Notes under the pieces: model-generated
What the model saw: only the letters and a program-made list of their open reading frames with translations
Databases searched by the model: none
Told to the model about the DNA's origin: nothing
Translations under genes and position numbers: made by a program
Shown: positions 41,307 through 50,150 of the stretch, in pieces
Position numbering within the stretch: the first letter of the stretch is position 1
How the letters are laid out: each line of letters opens with the position of its first letter
Source of the DNA: JAEUMD01 sp937950105
Lineage (GTDB): Bacteria; Pseudomonadota; Alphaproteobacteria; Rhizobiales; Hyphomicrobiaceae
Direction: 5' to 3'
Length of the DNA stretch: 64,000 nt
Assembly: GCA_036821845.1 (NCBI GenBank)
Contig: DAISIT010000001.1
Span: 59,149-123,148 of the forward strand

Positions 41307-42725
41307 TCAATACGTCTGCTGCGTCTTCAATTTGTGCTGGTCGTAGCGCATCGACTTGCGCGCCTTGCCCCAGTTGTCGGCATCGAGGTTGTTGGCCGCC
41401 TCGTTCTGCTTCTTCTCGAGCGCTTCGAGCGAGCCGAGTGCTGTAGGAGAGGCTGGCGCCGGTCCCGAACCGTAGCGGCCGCGCTGATCCTTGAGGTACG
41501 CGGCGTTGCCCTCGAGCAGCTTCTTCGCGCCGGTGATGTCGCCCTTGTCGCGCAGCTCGACCGCCTTCTCGCTGGTCTCGGTCGCGATCTGCGTCGTCAC
41601 CTGCGTCATCACCGATTTGTCGATGCTCGCTTCCGCCTCCTTCTCGCTGGCGCTGAAGCGCGCCTTGGCGCGCGCTCCGCTCTGCGCACGATTGCCATTG
41701 TCGAGATCGAGATAGTCGATCGTCACCGACGCGATCTCGGCATCGCCCGGCGTGCGCACCTCGGGCTGCTCCAGCTCGACGACGATGTAGCGCTCGTTGG
41801 CGCCCTGCAGCTGGTTGAGCTTCATGCGGATGCGGTTGCCCTCGATCGCGGCTTCGCGCCCGAGCACGCGCACCGGCTTGAAACCGATGCGGCACTCGAT
41901 GGTGATGTCGATGTCCTGCGCGGTGATGGAGAGCGCGTCGCCGAACTCGGCATTGAAGATGCCGACGAGGTCAGACGCCTTCTCGACGAAGGCGTGGTTG
42001 CCGTCGCTCGCCGCCGCGAGGCGCTGCATCAGGTCCTCGTTGTAGTCGAGGCCGAGACCGATGGTCGTGACGGAGATGCCCTTGGAGCCGAGCTCGCGGC
42101 CGAGTTCGCCGAGCTCGCGCGGCGACGACGGCCCGACGTTGGCGAGGCCGTCCGACAGCAGGATGACGCGGTTGACACGATTGGCTGCGAGGTGGCGCTT
42201 CACCTCGTCGCCGCCCGCCACGACGCCGGCATATAGCGCGGTGCGCCCGTCCGCCTCAAGCCGGTCGATTTTCTGCTTCAGCGCATGATCGCCGCCGAGC
42301 CGCTCCGCCTTCTGCAGCACGTCGACGCCGTGATTGTAGGCGACGAGCCCGACGACATCCTCCGGCGCCAGACGCTGCAAGGCCATGGCCGCGGCGTCCT
42401 TGGCGGCCGCCAGCCGTTCGCCCTTCATGGAGCCGGAGCGGTCCAGTACCAGCGCCACGTTCACCGGCGTCCGCCGCTCCGACGCCTTGACCGGCGCGCC
42501 TTTGATCGAGAGGCGCAGATACACCTTCCCGGATTTGGCGGTCGGCAGGACGGATTGCCCGAGCTGCACATCGACGCCGACCTGACCGGCGTAGGCGGGA
42601 GCTACAGCGCACCCGAGGGAAAGAGCGAACGCCAGCAACGCGGCTGCGCCCGCTTGGCGGGCCGCTATGCCTCGCCGAGCCGGCGGCGCGGCGGCAGAAT
42701 GCGCAAACAAGGCAGATTTAATCAT
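41307..42725 (-). CDS. Secreted von Willebrand factor A domain protein
   Basis: 472 aa from ATG 42725 (AAGGAG upstream). A long basic N-region and a hydrophobic core (about 25-45, AAALLAFALSLGCAVAPAYA) form the signal peptide; the Cys there could also be a lipid site. Residues about 85-260 are a VWA domain with an intact MIDAS motif DRSGSM and the further VGLVAYN and LLSDGLANVG segments. The rest is beta-rich, then alpha-helical (SEKAVELRDKGDITGAKKLLEGNAAYL). VWA domains bind metal-dependent protein ligands. Partner unknown. Confidence 0.82.
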   Translation of the reverse strand: MIKSALFAHSAAAPPARRGIAARQAGAAALLAFALSLGCAVAPAYAGQVGVDVQLGQSVLPTAKSGKVYLRLSIKGAPVKASERRTPVNVALVLDRSGSMKGERLAAAKDAAAMALQRLAPEDVVGLVAYNHGVDVLQKAERLGGDHALKQKIDRLEADGRTALYAGVVAGGDEVKRHLAANRVNRVILLSDGLANVGPSSPRELGELGRELGSKGISVTTIGLGLDYNEDLMQRLAAASDGNHAFVEKASDLVGIFNAEFGDALSITAQDIDITIECRIGFKPVRVLGREAAIEGNRIRMKLNQLQGANERYIVVELEQPEVRTPGDAEIASVTIDYLDLDNGNRAQSGARAKARFSASEKEAEASIDKSVMTQVTTQIATETSEKAVELRDKGDITGAKKLLEGNAAYLKDQRGRYGSGPAPASPTALGSLEALEKKQNEAANNLDADNWGKARKSMRYDQHKLKTQQTY

Positions 42726-42825
42726 GGGGGCCAAATCTCCTTCGTCGGGTGACGCAGGAGAGTAGGACCGACTTTCGGCGGAAGCGGGCTCTAATGGCGG
42801 CGGAATTGCGTAGCCGCGGACCCGG

Positions 42826-43104
42826 TCAGCGCCGCATGTCCGACAGACGGTCACGATCGCGACCGCGCAACCAGTCCAGAGCCCACAGGAACAGCACTGC
42901 ACCGATGGTTGCGACGATGATCGTGGCGATATTGATGCCGCGCGCGTAGCTGAAGCCGGCGATGCTGCAGAAGATCAGGCAGCCGACGTTGGCCCCGACC
43001 ACGCCGACCACGAGATTGGTCAGCAGCCCGTGGTCTCGTCCGGTGAACCTCTCGGCAAGCCATCCGGCAATGATGCCGACCACGATCCAGGAAAGAATGC
43101 CCAT
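42826..43104 (-). CDS. GlsB/YeaQ/YmgE-family small membrane protein
   Basis: 92 aa from ATG 43104 (GGAG upstream). Three hydrophobic segments: ILSWIVVGIIAGWLAERF, LLTNLVVGVVGANVGCLIFCSI and IATIIVATIGAVLFLWALDWL. The G-x-x-A-G-W and N-L/I-V-V-G-V-V-G-A patterns are typical of transglycosylase-associated / stress-response GlsB-like proteins. Inner-membrane, function poorly defined in the family. Confidence 0.82.
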   Translation of the reverse strand: MGILSWIVVGIIAGWLAERFTGRDHGLLTNLVVGVVGANVGCLIFCSIAGFSYARGINIATIIVATIGAVLFLWALDWLRGRDRDRLSDMRR

Positions 43105-43256
43105 TCCGCCACTCCATCTGACCAACGGAGCAGTAACGGCCATTACGCGCGACGGTTCCGCGCGGAGCGCCTCGTCTCACGGCTTTCAGGGGAAGGGCGT
43201 CTTGGCCATTGATACGGCGCTAACAGGCGGCTGGCGAAAGCGCCCGGTCAGAAACT

Positions 43257-43341
<85 letters not shown>

Positions 43342-43681
43342 ATCAGGTGGCCGGCATCGCTGCCGAGCCGCTTCAACTAGTGGGCGACGCGGCGCTTGTC
43401 AATCGCTCCGAGCCCTGCGCCCCACCGCCTTTTCGATCGTGCGTCCCACCCGCAGGGGCGGCCGTCCGCTCTCCGTCGGCGGCGCCGGCCGGCACGAAGG
43501 CTGATGCCAGCCAGAACCCCGAACTTCTGGCGCACTTCACATGGCCCGCGCGGTCCGTATAGTGCGGCCGAAGCGATCCGGGCAGCCGCGCGCCGCGCCC
43601 GGCCTTAAAGTCTGCTCGCCTTCCAACCCGGTATCCACCCGCCGGCGCGGAAGGCGCAGCCAATCCGAGGGGATCACCAGC

Positions 43682-44668
43682 ATGGCACCGCAGCCCTTGA
43701 ACGGCCGTCTCGCCACCGTCTTCGGCGGCTCCGGCTTCGTCGGCCGCTACGTCGTGCGCGAGCTTGCCGACCGCGGCTGGCGCGTGCGCGCGGCGACGCG
43801 GCGGCCCGATCTGGCCGGCGTGCTGCAGCCGATGGGCGTGGTCGGCCAGGTGCACGCGGTGCAGGCGAACCTGCGCTATCCCGAGTCCTGCCGTGCCGCA
43901 GCCGAGGGCGCCGAGATCGTCGTCAACGCGGTCGGCGTGCTGGCGAGTGTCGGCAAGCAGAGCTTCAGGGCGATCCACGTCGATGGTGCCCGCGCGGTCG
44001 CCAAAGCGGCCAAGGCGGCGGGCGCGAAGCGGTTGATCCACATTTCGGCGATCGGCGCCGACCGCGCCTCGAGTGCCAACTATGCCCGCTCGAAGGCCGA
44101 GGGCGAGGCCGCCGTGCTGGCCGAGTTCCCCGACGCCATCATCGTGCGGCCGTCCATCGTGTTCGGCCCCGAGGACGACTTCTTCAACCGCTTCGCCGCG
44201 ATGGCGCGCATGTCGCCGCTGCTGCCGCTGATCGGCGGCGGCAAGACGCGCTTCCAGCCGGTGTACGTCGCCGATCTCGCCACGGCCGTGGTCAACGCCG
44301 CCGAGGGTCTCGCCGGCACGCCGGGCAAGATCTACGAGGCCGGCGGTCCGGATGTACTGACGTTCCGCGAATTGCTGGACGCGACGCAGCGCTGGTCGGG
44401 CCGCGATCGCAGCTACATGCCGATGCCGTTCTGGATGGCGAAGCTGCAGGCCATCTCGACCGCGCTGCTGCCGAACAGCCTGCGTCCGGTGACGCTCGAC
44501 CAGGTGCGCATGCTGCAAAGCGACAACGTCGTGAGCGAAGGCGCCAAATCCGAGGGCCGCACGCTCGCCGCTCTCGGCGTCGAACGCCCGCACAGCGCCA
44601 GCCTTATCGTTCCGGCGTATCTGGAGCGCTTCATGCCGCGCGGCCAGTTCGCCCACTACAAGAGCTGA
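43682..44668 (+). CDS. NAD(P)-binding SDR, NDUFA9-like (complex I accessory subunit family)
   Basis: 328 aa from ATG 43682 (GAGGGGATC upstream). Atypical SDR with Rossmann motif GGSGFVGRYV (about 15-24), DLAGVLQPMG, VVNAVGVL, HISAIGAD, YARSKAEGE (catalytic-type Tyr/Lys) and IVRPSIVFGPEDDFFNRFA. The NDUFA9/complex-I-like subfamily is typical of alphaproteobacteria, where the protein is linked to quinone-dependent respiration. Single gene between a tRNA and a terminator. Confidence 0.88.
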   Translation: MAPQPLNGRLATVFGGSGFVGRYVVRELADRGWRVRAATRRPDLAGVLQPMGVVGQVHAVQANLRYPESCRAAAEGAEIVVNAVGVLASVGKQSFRAIHVDGARAVAKAAKAAGAKRLIHISAIGADRASSANYARSKAEGEAAVLAEFPDAIIVRPSIVFGPEDDFFNRFAAMARMSPLLPLIGGGKTRFQPVYVADLATAVVNAAEGLAGTPGKIYEAGGPDVLTFRELLDATQRWSGRDRSYMPMPFWMAKLQAISTALLPNSLRPVTLDQVRMLQSDNVVSEGAKSEGRTLAALGVERPHSASLIVPAYLERFMPRGQFAHYKS

Positions 44669-44694
44669 TTGCCTCAATCACGCAGACGCAAAAA

Positions 44695-44728
44695 CGAAGG
44701 CCCGGACGCCTGCGCATCCGGGCCTTCG
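44695..44728. terminator. Bidirectional terminator
   Basis: GAAGGCCCGGA (44696-44706) pairs with TCCGGGCCTTC (44717-44727). A-rich sequence on the left becomes TTTTTG on the minus strand, so it ends both the SDR gene and the DUF1150 gene. Confidence 0.85.
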
Positions 44729-44759
44729 CATACCTCGCAACCGCAACGGAGCGGCTGCA

Positions 44760-45050
44760 TCAATGGATGCTGGCAATCTCCAGCTCGTCGCCCATGGCGT
44801 GGCCGATCGCGGCGGAGCGCGTGTCGGTCAGCGCAATCGGCGTACCGTCGGCAGCGTGGAGCGCGAACAGGTTGATGCCCTGCGGCAACCCCTCGACCGC
44901 CGGAAACATCCGGCGCGCCTCTTCCGACGTCATGGTCTTGATGTAGGCGACGTGGCCGTCCCCGAGCTTCGCGAACTCGTTCTCGCTCAGCGGCGGAGCC
45001 ACACGCACTTCGGCGTCTTCGCCGCGCTTCAGTGTGCTCTTCATATTCAT
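44760..45050 (-). CDS. DUF1150 family small protein
   Basis: 96 aa from ATG 45050 (GAGGAG seven bases upstream). The conserved DUF1150 pattern is visible: FAKLGDGHVAYIKTMTSEEARRMFP and LFALHAADGTPIALTDTRSAAI. Small soluble protein restricted to alphaproteobacteria and commonly placed after an Hsp20 gene, as here. Function unknown; the heat-shock context suggests a stress role. Confidence 0.88.
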   Translation of the reverse strand: MNMKSTLKRGEDAEVRVAPPLSENEFAKLGDGHVAYIKTMTSEEARRMFPAVEGLPQGINLFALHAADGTPIALTDTRSAAIGHAMGDELEIASIH

Positions 45051-45156
45051 GACGGAACTCCTCGGTTGCGGAGGCTCGGGACGCGTCATGCCAGCTTTAT
45101 CGCTCAGCCATGTTGATATGATGGCCATGGCGATGAAGCTCAAGCCTCATCATCCG

Positions 45157-45186
45157 GCGATTCGAATCGCTTTTCCACGAAAAGCG
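45157..45186 (-). terminator. Hairpins between the Hsp20 and DUF1150 genes
   Basis: A perfect palindrome GCGATTCGAATCGC (45157-45170) overlaps the stem CGCTTTTC-CAC-GAAAAGCG (45168-45186). They could lower or stabilise read-through to the DUF1150 gene. The T-run is short. Confidence 0.4.
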
Positions 45187-45191
45187 CCGAA

Positions 45192-45623
45192 CTAGGTTTT
45201 CGATTTCTGACCGATGTCGATCTTGCGCACCAGGCGCTCGGGCTCGTTGCGGACCAGATCGATCTCCAGCAGCCCGTTGGTCAGCTCGGCCGATTTGACT
45301 TCGATGCCGTCGGCGAGGACGAAGGTCCGCTGGAACTGGCGCGCTGCGATGCCGCGATAGAGAAACTCGCGCGGCTTCTCGTCGGCCTGCTTGCCGCGCA
45401 CGATCAGCTGGTTGTCCTCGAGCTCGATGTCGAGCTGGTCGCGGGAGAACCCGGCCACCGCCAGCGTGATGCGCAGCAGGTCGCCACGGCCTTCCTGCCG
45501 GGCAACGCGCTCGATATTGTAGGGAGGATAGCCGTCGCCGGCCTTGCTGGCACGGTCGATCAGCCGTTCGATCTCGTCGAACCCGAGCAACAGCGGGTTC
45601 GACAGCATGGACATACGCGTCAT
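45192..45623 (-). CDS. Hsp20 / alpha-crystallin small heat-shock protein
   Basis: 143 aa from ATG 45623 (a TTG two codons upstream is less likely). N-terminal FDEIERLIDRAS helix (about 15-26), then the alpha-crystallin domain (about 35-130) with YNIERVA, ITLAVAGFSRDQLDIELEDNQL, FLYRGIAARQFQRTF, VLADGIEV and the C-terminal NGLLEIDLV. It is an ATP-independent holdase. A sigma-32-type promoter and a leader of about 100 nt precede it, and DUF1150 follows. Confidence 0.93.
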   Translation of the reverse strand: MTRMSMLSNPLLLGFDEIERLIDRASKAGDGYPPYNIERVARQEGRGDLLRITLAVAGFSRDQLDIELEDNQLIVRGKQADEKPREFLYRGIAARQFQRTFVLADGIEVKSAELTNGLLEIDLVRNEPERLVRKIDIGQKSKT

Positions 45624-45730
45624 TTCCAAAGCCCTCTTTGCGAAGCGACTTCAGCAGCCCTTGCGATCGCGCCCGTTGTTCGGGAGCAGACCGGACCCTC
45701 ACGTGAGGCGTCGGGGCTCTTCGACAAACG

Positions 45731-45758
45731 ATATGGGGGGAGGGGACGTGAAATCAAG
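45731..45758 (-). promoter_or_regulatory. Sigma-32 (RpoH)-type promoter of the Hsp20 gene
   Basis: On the minus strand CTTGAT (45758-45753), a 14-nt spacer and CCCCATAT (45738-45731) match the heat-shock consensus CTTGAA-N14-CCCCATNT very closely. It lies about 110 bp upstream of the Hsp20 start. Confidence 0.8.
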
Positions 45759-45887
45759 CGCGCCCCCCCCCCCTGCTGCGGCGAAGCGGCCGCAGCCTCA
45801 ATCCGGCAACATTTGACGGCTTGGAGTGGGCACGTCGCCCGCCGCCAGCGGGCCGCGCCATCAGGATCGAGCCGACCGGAACCAAAC

Positions 45888-46631
45888 ATGAGCAGCACGA
45901 CGATCGTTAACGCCTTCGCCGAGGGTCGCAACTCGCAGCCAGCGGGTGCAGCCCTGTTGCGCGCCAGCTCCGTGGCCCTGCTGGCGCTGGCATCCGTCTT
46001 GACGTCCTCGGCAGCGCAGGCTCAGGAGAAGCCGGCGCCGGACAAGGACGCCACCTCGATCACCTCGGGTACACCCGAGGCCGAGCTGACGCCCGAGGAG
46101 AAGGCAGAGCGCGATGCCCGCAAATCGTGCAAGGTCGCCATCTGCAAGGGCTTCCGCAAGCCGGAGGCCGTCGCCAGCGACATCTCGTGCAGCGTGCTCA
46201 AGAGCTGGCGCAAGGCCCAGCTCGACAAGATGGTGTCGAAGGCGAAGGTGTCGTGGCCGTGGGGCGCCGTGTCGTGCACCGCCGACATCAAGCTCGGACG
46301 CGAGATGCTGGCGAAGGCCATGAGCGAGCCGAAGTTCGAGATGACGCTCGAAACCCACAACGTCGCCTGCACCATCGCCAACGACGACGGCAAGGAGCCG
46401 AGCAAGATCTCGATCGCCTTCGCACCGAAGGTGACGTTCGAGAACGGCAAGGCGACCAAGGCCAAGATCAACTGGGGCAAGCTCGAGGCCCCGACGCTGG
46501 TCAAGGGCGTGATGTGGACCGCAACGGGAACCGACAACACCTTCAACGTCCTGGAATCGACGCTGGTCAAGGACATCAACAACTTCGTCTCGACCAAGTG
46601 CGACGAGGTCAAGGACGACTGGTCGAAGTGA
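45888..46631 (+). CDS. Secreted protein of unknown function
   Basis: 247 aa from ATG 45888. An N-terminal signal peptide with an unusually long polar lead ends at AQA|QEKP (about residue 46). The mature part is Lys-rich with five cysteines (CKVAICKG, DISCSVLKSWR, SCTADIK, NVACTIAN, STKCDEVKDD). Segments such as WPWGAVSCTADIKLG and WGKLEAPTLVKGVMWTATGTDNTF suggest a beta-rich fold. I do not recognise the family. Divergent from Hsp20. Confidence 0.65.
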   Translation: MSSTTIVNAFAEGRNSQPAGAALLRASSVALLALASVLTSSAAQAQEKPAPDKDATSITSGTPEAELTPEEKAERDARKSCKVAICKGFRKPEAVASDISCSVLKSWRKAQLDKMVSKAKVSWPWGAVSCTADIKLGREMLAKAMSEPKFEMTLETHNVACTIANDDGKEPSKISIAFAPKVTFENGKATKAKINWGKLEAPTLVKGVMWTATGTDNTFNVLESTLVKDINNFVSTKCDEVKDDWSK

Positions 46632-46847
46632 CGGCAGCAGCACCTCGAATCCCCGACCACCAGTCCGGCCGAAGCGATGTTCAAAGGGTCGTGCACGGGC
46701 TTCATCGGTGCGCGTCGCGATCGCCCTTGACCCCGCCGCGCTTAGCGCCGATCAAGGGACCGACCAAACACCATCAGCGCTGCGTCCGGGCGCCGGGCCG
46801 AGGCCCGCGCCTGGGCGATTCCCGCGTTCAGACCGGAGCCGAGCCCG

Positions 46848-48266
46848 TTGCCGCAGCTTTCCTATATTTCGACGCGCGGCACCGCGCCGCGTCTCAACTT
46901 CGAGGACGTGCTTCTCGCCGGACTCGCCCGTGACGGCGGCCTCTACCTTCCGGAAAGCTGGCCGACACTTGCGCGCGACGAGATCGCCGCGCTCGCGGGG
47001 CTGCCCTTCGACGAAGTGGCGGTCCGCGTCATCGCTCCGTTCACGGGCGGCCTCATCGCACGGGACGACCTCTCGCGCATGGCGAAAGACGCCTACGCCA
47101 CGTTCGGCCACCCGGCAGTGACGCCGCTCGTACAGGTCGATCGCAATACGTTCATCCTGGAACTGTTCCACGGACCGACACTCGCCTTCAAGGACGTCGC
47201 CATGCAGCTGCTGGCGCGGCTGATGGATCATGTCCTGGAGAAACGCGACCAGCGCGCGACCATCGTCGGCGCCACGTCCGGCGACACCGGCGGCGCGGCC
47301 ATCGAAGCGTTCCGCTCGTCGAAGCGCGTCGATGTGGTGATCCTGTTTCCGGACGGCCGCGTCTCCGACGTGCAGCGGCGCATGATGACGACCACCGGCG
47401 CGGCCAACGTCCACGCCGTCGCCGTTGACGGCACCTTCGACGACTGCCAGGCGCTCGTGAAGGGCATGTTCAACGACCACGCCTTTCGCGACCGCGTCGC
47501 GCTCTCGGGCGTCAACTCCATCAACTGGGCGCGCATCGTCGCGCAGGCGACCTATTACTTCGTCGCCGCCACGGCGCTCGGCGCACCGCATCGCTCGGTA
47601 TCGTTCACCGTGCCGACCGGCAACTTCGGCGACGTGTTCGCCGGCTATGTGGCGAAGCGTATGGGCCTCACCATCGACAGGCTCGGCATCGCCTCGAACA
47701 CCAACGACATCCTGCCGCGCGCGTACGAAACCGGCGTCTACGACATGCGCGGTGTGGTGGCCACGTCATCACCGTCGATGGACATCCAGATCTCGTCGAA
47801 CTTCGAACGCTACCTGTTCGAGGCCTGCGGCCGCGATGCCGCACTCGTGCGCGGGCAGATGGGTTCGCTGGCGCAGAGCGGACGCTTCGACATCGGCCCC
47901 GCACTCGCGCCATGGCGGCAGGCGTTCGAGGCGGCCAGCGCCAGCGAGACCGAAGTCGCCGACGCGATCCGCCACGTGCGCAAGGAGAGCGGCTACCTGA
48001 TGGACCCGCATACCGCTTGCGGCTGGGTGGCACTGCACAAGGCGAAGCATCGCTGCAGTGCCCCCGACGTGATCCTGTCGACCGCGCATCCCGCCAAATT
48101 CCCCGATGCCATGCAGCAGATCACCGGCGAACGCCCCGGCCTGCCGTCGCGCCTCGCCTCACTGATGACCGATCCGGAGCGTATCGACCGCCTGCCGAAC
48201 GATCTCGGCGCCGTGCAACGCTACGTCGAGGAGCGCGCCCGCGCCGTTCGCGAGGTGCGCTCATGA
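46848..48266 (+). CDS. thrC: Threonine synthase
   Basis: 472 aa from TTG 46848 (GGAG upstream), as homologues begin with a similar YISTRG segment. PLP enzyme converting O-phosphohomoserine to threonine. The PLP lysine lies in HGPTLAFKDVAMQ (about 104-116). GATSGDTGGAA, TVPTGNFGDVFAGY and SNTNDILPR are further family motifs. It is the long bacterial/fungal-type ThrC. Its stop overlaps the next start (ATGA). Homoserine kinase lies at 57717, so both final threonine steps are in the window. Confidence 0.95.
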   Translation: MPQLSYISTRGTAPRLNFEDVLLAGLARDGGLYLPESWPTLARDEIAALAGLPFDEVAVRVIAPFTGGLIARDDLSRMAKDAYATFGHPAVTPLVQVDRNTFILELFHGPTLAFKDVAMQLLARLMDHVLEKRDQRATIVGATSGDTGGAAIEAFRSSKRVDVVILFPDGRVSDVQRRMMTTTGAANVHAVAVDGTFDDCQALVKGMFNDHAFRDRVALSGVNSINWARIVAQATYYFVAATALGAPHRSVSFTVPTGNFGDVFAGYVAKRMGLTIDRLGIASNTNDILPRAYETGVYDMRGVVATSSPSMDIQISSNFERYLFEACGRDAALVRGQMGSLAQSGRFDIGPALAPWRQAFEAASASETEVADAIRHVRKESGYLMDPHTACGWVALHKAKHRCSAPDVILSTAHPAKFPDAMQQITGERPGLPSRLASLMTDPERIDRLPNDLGAVQRYVEERARAVREVRS

Positions 48267-49537
48267 CCACCACCGTCACCACGCTCGACAACGGCATGCG
48301 CGTCGTCAGCCACCGCATGCGCGAACTCGAGACCGTTTCGCTCGGCGTCTGGGTCGCGGTCGGCGCGCGCCACGAGGACGAGGCCGAGAACGGCATTTCG
48401 CATCTGCTCGAACACATGGCGTTCAAGGGCACCGAGAAGCGCTCGGCCCGCCAGATCGCCGAGGAGATCGAGAGCGTCGGCGGCGAACTGAACGCCGCTA
48501 CCAGCCTCGAGAACACCGCCTATTATGCGCGGGTGCTGAAGGGCGACGAGACGGTGGCGCTCGAGGTTCTGGCCGACATCCTGCAGAACTCCGTCTACGA
48601 AACCTCGGAACTCGACCGCGAGCGCGACGTGATCCTGCAGGAGATCGCCGCGACGCGTGACGACCCCGAAGACATCGCCTACGACCTGCTGAGCGACGCG
48701 GCCTTCCCCAACCAGCCGGTCGGGCGCGAGATTCTCGGCACCGTGGCGAGCGTCAAGAGCATCGAGCGCGAGCACCTGAAGTCGTTTCTCGCGCGCCATT
48801 ACCTGCCGAACCGCATGGTGCTGTCCGCCGCCGGAGCGGTCGACCACGATTCGCTCGTTCGCCACGCTGAGGCCCTATTCGGCGGGCTTGCTCGCAGTGA
48901 GGGACAGGCGGCAGTGCCGGCGCGCTACGAAGGGGGTGTGCGCTCCTACAGGCGGCGTTTCGAGCAGGCGCATCTGCTGCTCGGTTTCGAGGGGCCATCC
49001 TATCACGCCGACGATTTCTTCGCGGCGCAGGTCTTCTCGGGCCTGTTCGGCGGAGGGATGTCGTCACGGTTGTTCCAGGAGGCGCGCGAGCGGCGCGGCC
49101 TCTGCTACTCGATCTATTCCTCGGCGTGGGCGCTGGCCGACGCCGGCATGTTCTCGATCTATGCGGCGACCGGGACGGAGATGCTGGACCAGTTGAGCGA
49201 CGTGGTTGTGAAGGAGCTGGAATCGGTTGCCCGCAAGGGACCGACAGCGGCGGAACTCGCACGCTCCAAGGCGCAGCTCAAGGCCGGCTTGCTGATGAGC
49301 CTCGAAAGCTCGTCGGCGCGCGCCGAGCAGATGGCACGCCACATCATCGCCCACGGCCGGCTGCTGACGACGGAAGAACTGATCGCCGACGTCGATGCGG
49401 TCGACGCCGCCGATGTGCGCCGCTTCGCGCGCCACATCGCCGAGAGCAGACCGTCGGTCGCTGTGGTCGGCGCCGGGCGCGCTTCGGCCGAACATGCCGA
49501 CCGGCTCGCCGCCAAATTCCGCGCTGCCGACGCCTGA
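48263..49537 (+). CDS. M16 family zinc metallopeptidase (processing-peptidase type)
   Basis: 424 aa. The inverted zinc motif HLLEH is at residues 47-51, with the distal Glu in the DVILQEIAATRDDPED helix. Family segments ENTAYYARVL, GREILGT, FLARHYLPNRMVLSAAG and the LFGGGMSSRLFQEARERRGLCYSI stretch follow. It resembles the beta subunit of mitochondrial processing peptidase. No signal peptide, so probably cytoplasmic. It overlaps thrC by four bases and precedes the GNAT gene by 13 bp, the usual alphaproteobacterial arrangement. Confidence 0.93.
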   Translation: MTTTVTTLDNGMRVVSHRMRELETVSLGVWVAVGARHEDEAENGISHLLEHMAFKGTEKRSARQIAEEIESVGGELNAATSLENTAYYARVLKGDETVALEVLADILQNSVYETSELDRERDVILQEIAATRDDPEDIAYDLLSDAAFPNQPVGREILGTVASVKSIEREHLKSFLARHYLPNRMVLSAAGAVDHDSLVRHAEALFGGLARSEGQAAVPARYEGGVRSYRRRFEQAHLLLGFEGPSYHADDFFAAQVFSGLFGGGMSSRLFQEARERRGLCYSIYSSAWALADAGMFSIYAATGTEMLDQLSDVVVKELESVARKGPTAAELARSKAQLKAGLLMSLESSSARAEQMARHIIAHGRLLTTEELIADVDAVDAADVRRFARHIAESRPSVAVVGAGRASAEHADRLAAKFRAADA

Positions 49538-49550
49538 GGAGGAATTGCGC

Positions 49551-50150
49551 GTGCTGCTCGGCACCAGCATCGGTCAGGAAACCGGTCCTCTCGTCAAGGG
49601 GGACGGTGTGACCTTGCGCGGCGCCCAGATGTCCGATTACCCCGCCTGGGCGGAGCTGCGCGCCCTGAGCCGCACCCACCTGACGCCGTGGGAGCCGGTC
49701 TGGAGCCAGGACGAGCTGTCGCGCACGGCCTACCGCCGCAGGGTGCGCCACTACGCGCGCGAGGCGCGCGACGATCTCGGCTACGCGTTTCTCATCTTCG
49801 ACGCCGGCAATACGCTGGTCGGCGGGCTGACACTCTCCAACGTGCGCCGTGGCGTCACCCAGGGCGCCACCATCGGCTACTGGCTCGGCGCCCCGCATCT
49901 CGGCCGCGGCCTGATGGCACGCGCCATCCGCGCGGTGCTGCCGTTCTCGTTCCAGGTTCTGCGGCTGCATCGGCTCGACGCCGCCGTGATGCCGCAGAAT
50001 TTGCGCTCGATCCGCCGGCTGGAGCAGGCGGGCTTCGTGCGCGAGGGGCTGGCGCGGCGCTATCTCAAGATCTGCGGCCAGTGGGAGGATCACCTCCTCT
50101 ATGCGTTGCTCGCGGACGACGCGGACCTTTCCGGCAGGGAGCGCCCATGA
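49551..50150 (+). CDS. GNAT N-acetyltransferase, RimJ/RimL-type
   Basis: 199 aa from GTG 49551, with a strong AGGAGG eight bases upstream. Acetyl-CoA binding region IGYWLGAPHLGRGLMARAIRAVL (about 104-126) and the C-terminal RLHRLDAAVMPQNLRSIRRLEQAGF typical of RimJ/L proteins. It acetylates protein N-termini or small molecules; the substrate is unknown. Its stop overlaps the start of the GGDEF/EAL gene (ATGA). Confidence 0.9.
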   Translation: MLLGTSIGQETGPLVKGDGVTLRGAQMSDYPAWAELRALSRTHLTPWEPVWSQDELSRTAYRRRVRHYAREARDDLGYAFLIFDAGNTLVGGLTLSNVRRGVTQGATIGYWLGAPHLGRGLMARAIRAVLPFSFQVLRLHRLDAAVMPQNLRSIRRLEQAGFVREGLARRYLKICGQWEDHLLYALLADDADLSGRERP

